Made by a program: the position numbers and the translations under genes. A stretch of DNA of 7,295 nt. Source: an uncultured Veillonella sp. Its GTDB lineage: Bacteria; Bacillota; Negativicutes; Veillonellales; Veillonellaceae. Positions 4,676 through 7,295 of the stretch are shown in pieces. Location of the stretch: assembly GCF_900545205.1 (NCBI RefSeq), contig NZ_UQYC01000079.1, positions 1-7,295 of the forward strand, read 5' to 3'. Each line of letters opens with the position of its first letter. Within the stretch, counting starts at the first letter, position 1. Below the pieces are notes generated by a model that was given only the letters and a program-made list of their open reading frames with translations, had not been told where the DNA came from and did not search any database.

Positions 4676-7255
4676 TTACTCAAACATGGTCGATAGTAAT
4701 AGTTTCAAGCGGTTTGCTTGGTTTACTGCACTGGAGCCTGGATCGTAGTCGATGGCAGCAATGCGCACGTCTGGGTAGGCAGCGGATAGTGTTTTTACCA
4801 TGCCTTTACCTGTTACGTGGTTTGGTAAGCAGCCAAATGGTTGCAAGCATACGATTTGTTTTGCCCCTTTTTCGATGAGGTCGATCATATCGCCTGTAAG
4901 GAACCAGCCTTCACCGCATTGGTTACCAAGGCCAATGTATTGAGCTGCTTCTTTTGCTACTTCTGTCATACGTTGTAGAGGGTCGAAGTGTTTGGACGCC
5001 GCTACGGCTTTAGCGTATGGCAAGCGGTAGAGTTCAAGGGCTTCACGAGCCAATGTACCGAAGAAGCCAGATAGCCATGTACCATCAAGGTGTTTAGCCC
5101 GGTACGTGCTGTCCATTGCACAGTACAAGAAGAAGTCTAATAAACCAGATGTAACGACTTCGCCACCTTCTTTTTCAATGAGTTCATTGATATGGTTGTT
5201 AGCACTTGGGTGGAATTTAACGTAAATTTCCCCTACGACGCCAACGCGAGGTTTTTGTACATCTTTATTAACTGGCAAGTTATCAAAGTCATGAATAATT
5301 TCTTTGATGTACTTATTGTACTGACGAAGACTGGCAGATGTAATGTTTTCACGTAACTTTTTAATCCAGTAATCACATAATGCATCTGTAGAGCCTGGGT
5401 TGGTTTCGTAAGGCCGTGTAGCCAATACGCATTGCATGAGGGCATCACCGTAAACAACGGCTTGAATCATGCGATGTAAGAAACCTTTTGTCAATTTAAA
5501 GCCTGGTTGACGTTCCATATCACTCGCATTGAGGGATAGGATCGGCACTTGTTTCATACCAGCGTCAATCAATGCTTTACGCAAATAGCCAATGTAGTTT
5601 GTAGCACGGCAACCACCACCTGTTTGAGAGATGATAACAGCCGTTTTATTGATGTCGTATTTACCCGATAACAATGCAGACATGAGCTGGCCTACAACGA
5701 TAATCGCTGGGTAACATGCATCATTATTGATGTATTTCAAGCCCACTTCAATGTCGTCACGCGTTGGTGCTGGCAACATTTCAAAGTTATAGCCTTCATT
5801 TTTGAGGACTGGATCTAATAGACTAAAATGCAATGGTGACATTTGTGGCACCAAGATTTTATAGGTCTTACGCATTTCCTCTGTGAATACAACGCGATTA
5901 TAATCGTACGTTGGTAATTGCTCTTCCACCACTTCTGGTGCTTCTGGGTTATGATGACGACGCAAGCTACGTTCCATTACGGATTGCAAGGAACGTAAAC
6001 GGATTGTTACAGCCCCAAGGTTTGTACCTTCATCAATTTTGAGTAAGGTATGAATTTTATGGTTTGCTGAAAGTATATCTTTTACTTGATCCGCTACGAT
6101 AGAGTCAAGGCCACAACCGAAGGAGTTAAGTTCAACGATTTGGAACCCTTCTGTTCTACTTACGAATTCAGCAGCGCGATATAAACGGCTATGGTAGGAC
6201 CATTGGTCTACAACACGTAAATGCTTAATTTCATTGCCTAGTGGAGCAACACCATCTTCTGTAAGAACAGCCATACCAAGAGATGTAATAAGCTCTGGAA
6301 TACCGTGGTTAATACCGGAATCCAAATGATATGGACGACCAGCTAATACGATGGTAGGAATTTGTTCTGCTACGAGGCGAGATACAGTTTTCTTTGTCGT
6401 TTCACGGTAAGAGGCCTTACAATTTTCTTGTTCTTCCCAAGCTTTTTCTACAGCATTAGCAATATCTTTCTTCTTGAGATTCAAGAAGTCCAATGCTTTC
6501 ACAAGGGCCGGAACAAGAGATTTCTTATCAGCCAATGGCAAGAATGGTGCGTGGAATGGAGTATCCCCCAGAACCTCTTGCATGTTATTTTTAATAAGTT
6601 CCGGATAGGAAATAACCATTGGACAATGGTAATTATTGTCGCGGCTAAATTCCTTAGGGCCATGCTGAATACAAGGGTACCAAACAAAGTCTACTTGTGC
6701 ATTCGCCAGATCACGAATATGACCATGTACCGCTTTTGCTGGGTAGCAAGCTGTATCGGATGGAATTGTATCAATAGCCTTGTTGTATTGTTCCTTTGTA
6801 GTGTAATCGGAAAGGATTACTTCGTAGCCAAGTGTATTAAAGAATGTAAACCAGAATGGGAAATCCTCATACATGTTGAGGACACGAGGAATACCTACGC
6901 GCATTTTACCTTCGAACTCTGGAATATTTTTCTTCAAATAATAGTCGAAGTAACGACGCAATTTAACGTCTACTAAGTTAGGAACTGCTTTGCGTTCCTC
7001 TTGAATCATACCGCCCGCACCACGATCACAACGGTTACCAGTTACGTAGGTACGACCATCAGAGAAGGCGTTGATGGTAAGCATACAGTTATTGGAGCAA
7101 AGGCCACAATTGCGCATTGTCGTAGATACTTGTAAGGAGTTAAGACCATTGCTATCGAGCAAAGTACTTTTTTCCTTTTGTAACTCTTCTGCTGTTTCAG
7201 CTGCAAGAAGGGCCATACCATAAGCACCCATCAAGCCAGACCAAAACAGAGGCAA
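4676..7255 (-). CDS. CoA-dehydratase activase-related protein, C-terminal portion
   Basis: This 859-codon frame matches the C-terminal part of large (about 1,400-residue) activase-related proteins of anaerobic Firmicutes. These proteins are related to the ATP-dependent activators of 2-hydroxyacyl-CoA dehydratases; the exact role of the large form is not settled. Residues 6-17 (SGLMGAYGMALL) resemble the very end of the N-terminal BcrAD/BadF/BadG ATPase domain. A cysteine-rich linker follows (C50, C53, C57, then GNRCDRG with C76), possibly binding an iron-sulfur cluster. A DUF2229-type domain starts near 118 (MRVGIPRVLNMYEDFPFW; SDTACYPAK 166-174). The C-terminal region has NSFGCGLDS (377-385), NDACYPA (511-517), GGGCRATNY (546-554) and CLQPFGCLPNHVTGKG (803-818). 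The TTG start at 7255 has no ribosome binding site, and the ATP-binding part is missing, so this is probably a 5'-truncated or frameshifted piece of a longer gene. An ATG at 7231 is an alternative start. Confidence 0.8.
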   Translation of the reverse strand: MPLFWSGLMGAYGMALLAAETAEELQKEKSTLLDSNGLNSLQVSTTMRNCGLCSNNCMLTINAFSDGRTYVTGNRCDRGAGGMIQEERKAVPNLVDVKLRRYFDYYLKKNIPEFEGKMRVGIPRVLNMYEDFPFWFTFFNTLGYEVILSDYTTKEQYNKAIDTIPSDTACYPAKAVHGHIRDLANAQVDFVWYPCIQHGPKEFSRDNNYHCPMVISYPELIKNNMQEVLGDTPFHAPFLPLADKKSLVPALVKALDFLNLKKKDIANAVEKAWEEQENCKASYRETTKKTVSRLVAEQIPTIVLAGRPYHLDSGINHGIPELITSLGMAVLTEDGVAPLGNEIKHLRVVDQWSYHSRLYRAAEFVSRTEGFQIVELNSFGCGLDSIVADQVKDILSANHKIHTLLKIDEGTNLGAVTIRLRSLQSVMERSLRRHHNPEAPEVVEEQLPTYDYNRVVFTEEMRKTYKILVPQMSPLHFSLLDPVLKNEGYNFEMLPAPTRDDIEVGLKYINNDACYPAIIVVGQLMSALLSGKYDINKTAVIISQTGGGCRATNYIGYLRKALIDAGMKQVPILSLNASDMERQPGFKLTKGFLHRMIQAVVYGDALMQCVLATRPYETNPGSTDALCDYWIKKLRENITSASLRQYNKYIKEIIHDFDNLPVNKDVQKPRVGVVGEIYVKFHPSANNHINELIEKEGGEVVTSGLLDFFLYCAMDSTYRAKHLDGTWLSGFFGTLAREALELYRLPYAKAVAASKHFDPLQRMTEVAKEAAQYIGLGNQCGEGWFLTGDMIDLIEKGAKQIVCLQPFGCLPNHVTGKGMVKTLSAAYPDVRIAAIDYDPGSSAVNQANRLKLLLSTMFE

Positions 7256-7257
7256 AA

Positions 7258-7295
7258 GTATCCAGTTAATTGGACAGTATTATCCGTCAGAAAAT
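7258..7295 (-). pseudogene. Possible upstream part of the activase gene in a shifted frame
   Basis: The frame of the main activase ORF hits TAA at 7280-7282. The neighbouring minus-strand frame, open to the window edge, reads FLTDNTVQLTGYF before it would have to switch at about 7252-7257, next to a run of four A (+ strand). An LTG segment followed by a proline shortly before SGLMGAYG is what I expect from the end of the family's ATPase domain. One missing base here would join the two frames. The stretch is too short for certainty. Confidence 0.3.

Noticed and set aside
6362..6976. 204-codon + strand frame inside the activase gene
   Set aside because: It is antisense to conserved family motifs on the minus strand, is rich in Cys, Phe and Trp, and shows no family resemblance.

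Overview
This window looks like chromosomal DNA from a Veillonella-like member of the Negativicutes (diderm Firmicutes). This is an inference from gene content: a very well-preserved LctP-type lactate permease whose codon use suggests high expression, a 2-hydroxyacyl-CoA dehydratase activase-family protein of the kind found in anaerobic Firmicutes, strong AGGAGG-type ribosome binding sites and AT-rich intergenic DNA. No rRNA, tRNA, CRISPR array, phage gene or transposase is visible.

Layout. Positions 1-50 hold the last codons of an unidentified + strand gene, closed by a strong terminator (101-143). A regulatory stretch (144-357) then leads to the lactate permease (358-1995, +). A bidirectional terminator (2008-2042) separates it from a small convergent gene (2125-2409, -) for a secreted PepSY-domain protein. 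That gene is divergent from a Bcr/CflA-type drug efflux transporter (2644-3831, +). The 234 bp between the two carry a predicted promoter for each. They also carry a terminator-like hairpin, overlapped by a 17-codon ORF, inside the leader of the efflux gene; this arrangement suggests attenuation control. The last gene (4676-7255, -) is the C-terminal portion of a large CoA-dehydratase activase-related protein. Its 5' end appears broken or frameshifted about 40 bp from the window edge.

The most unusual part is the 844-bp gap between the convergent efflux and activase genes (3832-4675). It is packed with copies of a palindromic element. Two complete copies (3859-4002 and 4441-4584) are each exactly 144 bp, begin and end with AATGGG/CCCATT, and lie in opposite orientations. 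A third copy (B) lacks one end, and a fourth is a fragment. Each of the three core-containing copies has a 37-nt, almost invariant loop closed by a perfect stem whose sequence differs between copy A and copies B/C, followed by T-runs. The copy nearest each gene is oriented so that both genes would transcribe the same strand of the loop at their mRNA 3' ends. Further copy-specific inverted arms wrap copies A and C out to more than 200 bp. I read this as an unfamiliar structured terminator/repeat family; the function of its conserved loop is unknown.

The genes do not form one pathway. Lactate uptake and the CoA-dehydratase-type protein fit anaerobic organic-acid metabolism; the efflux pump and the PepSY protein are independent single-gene units.
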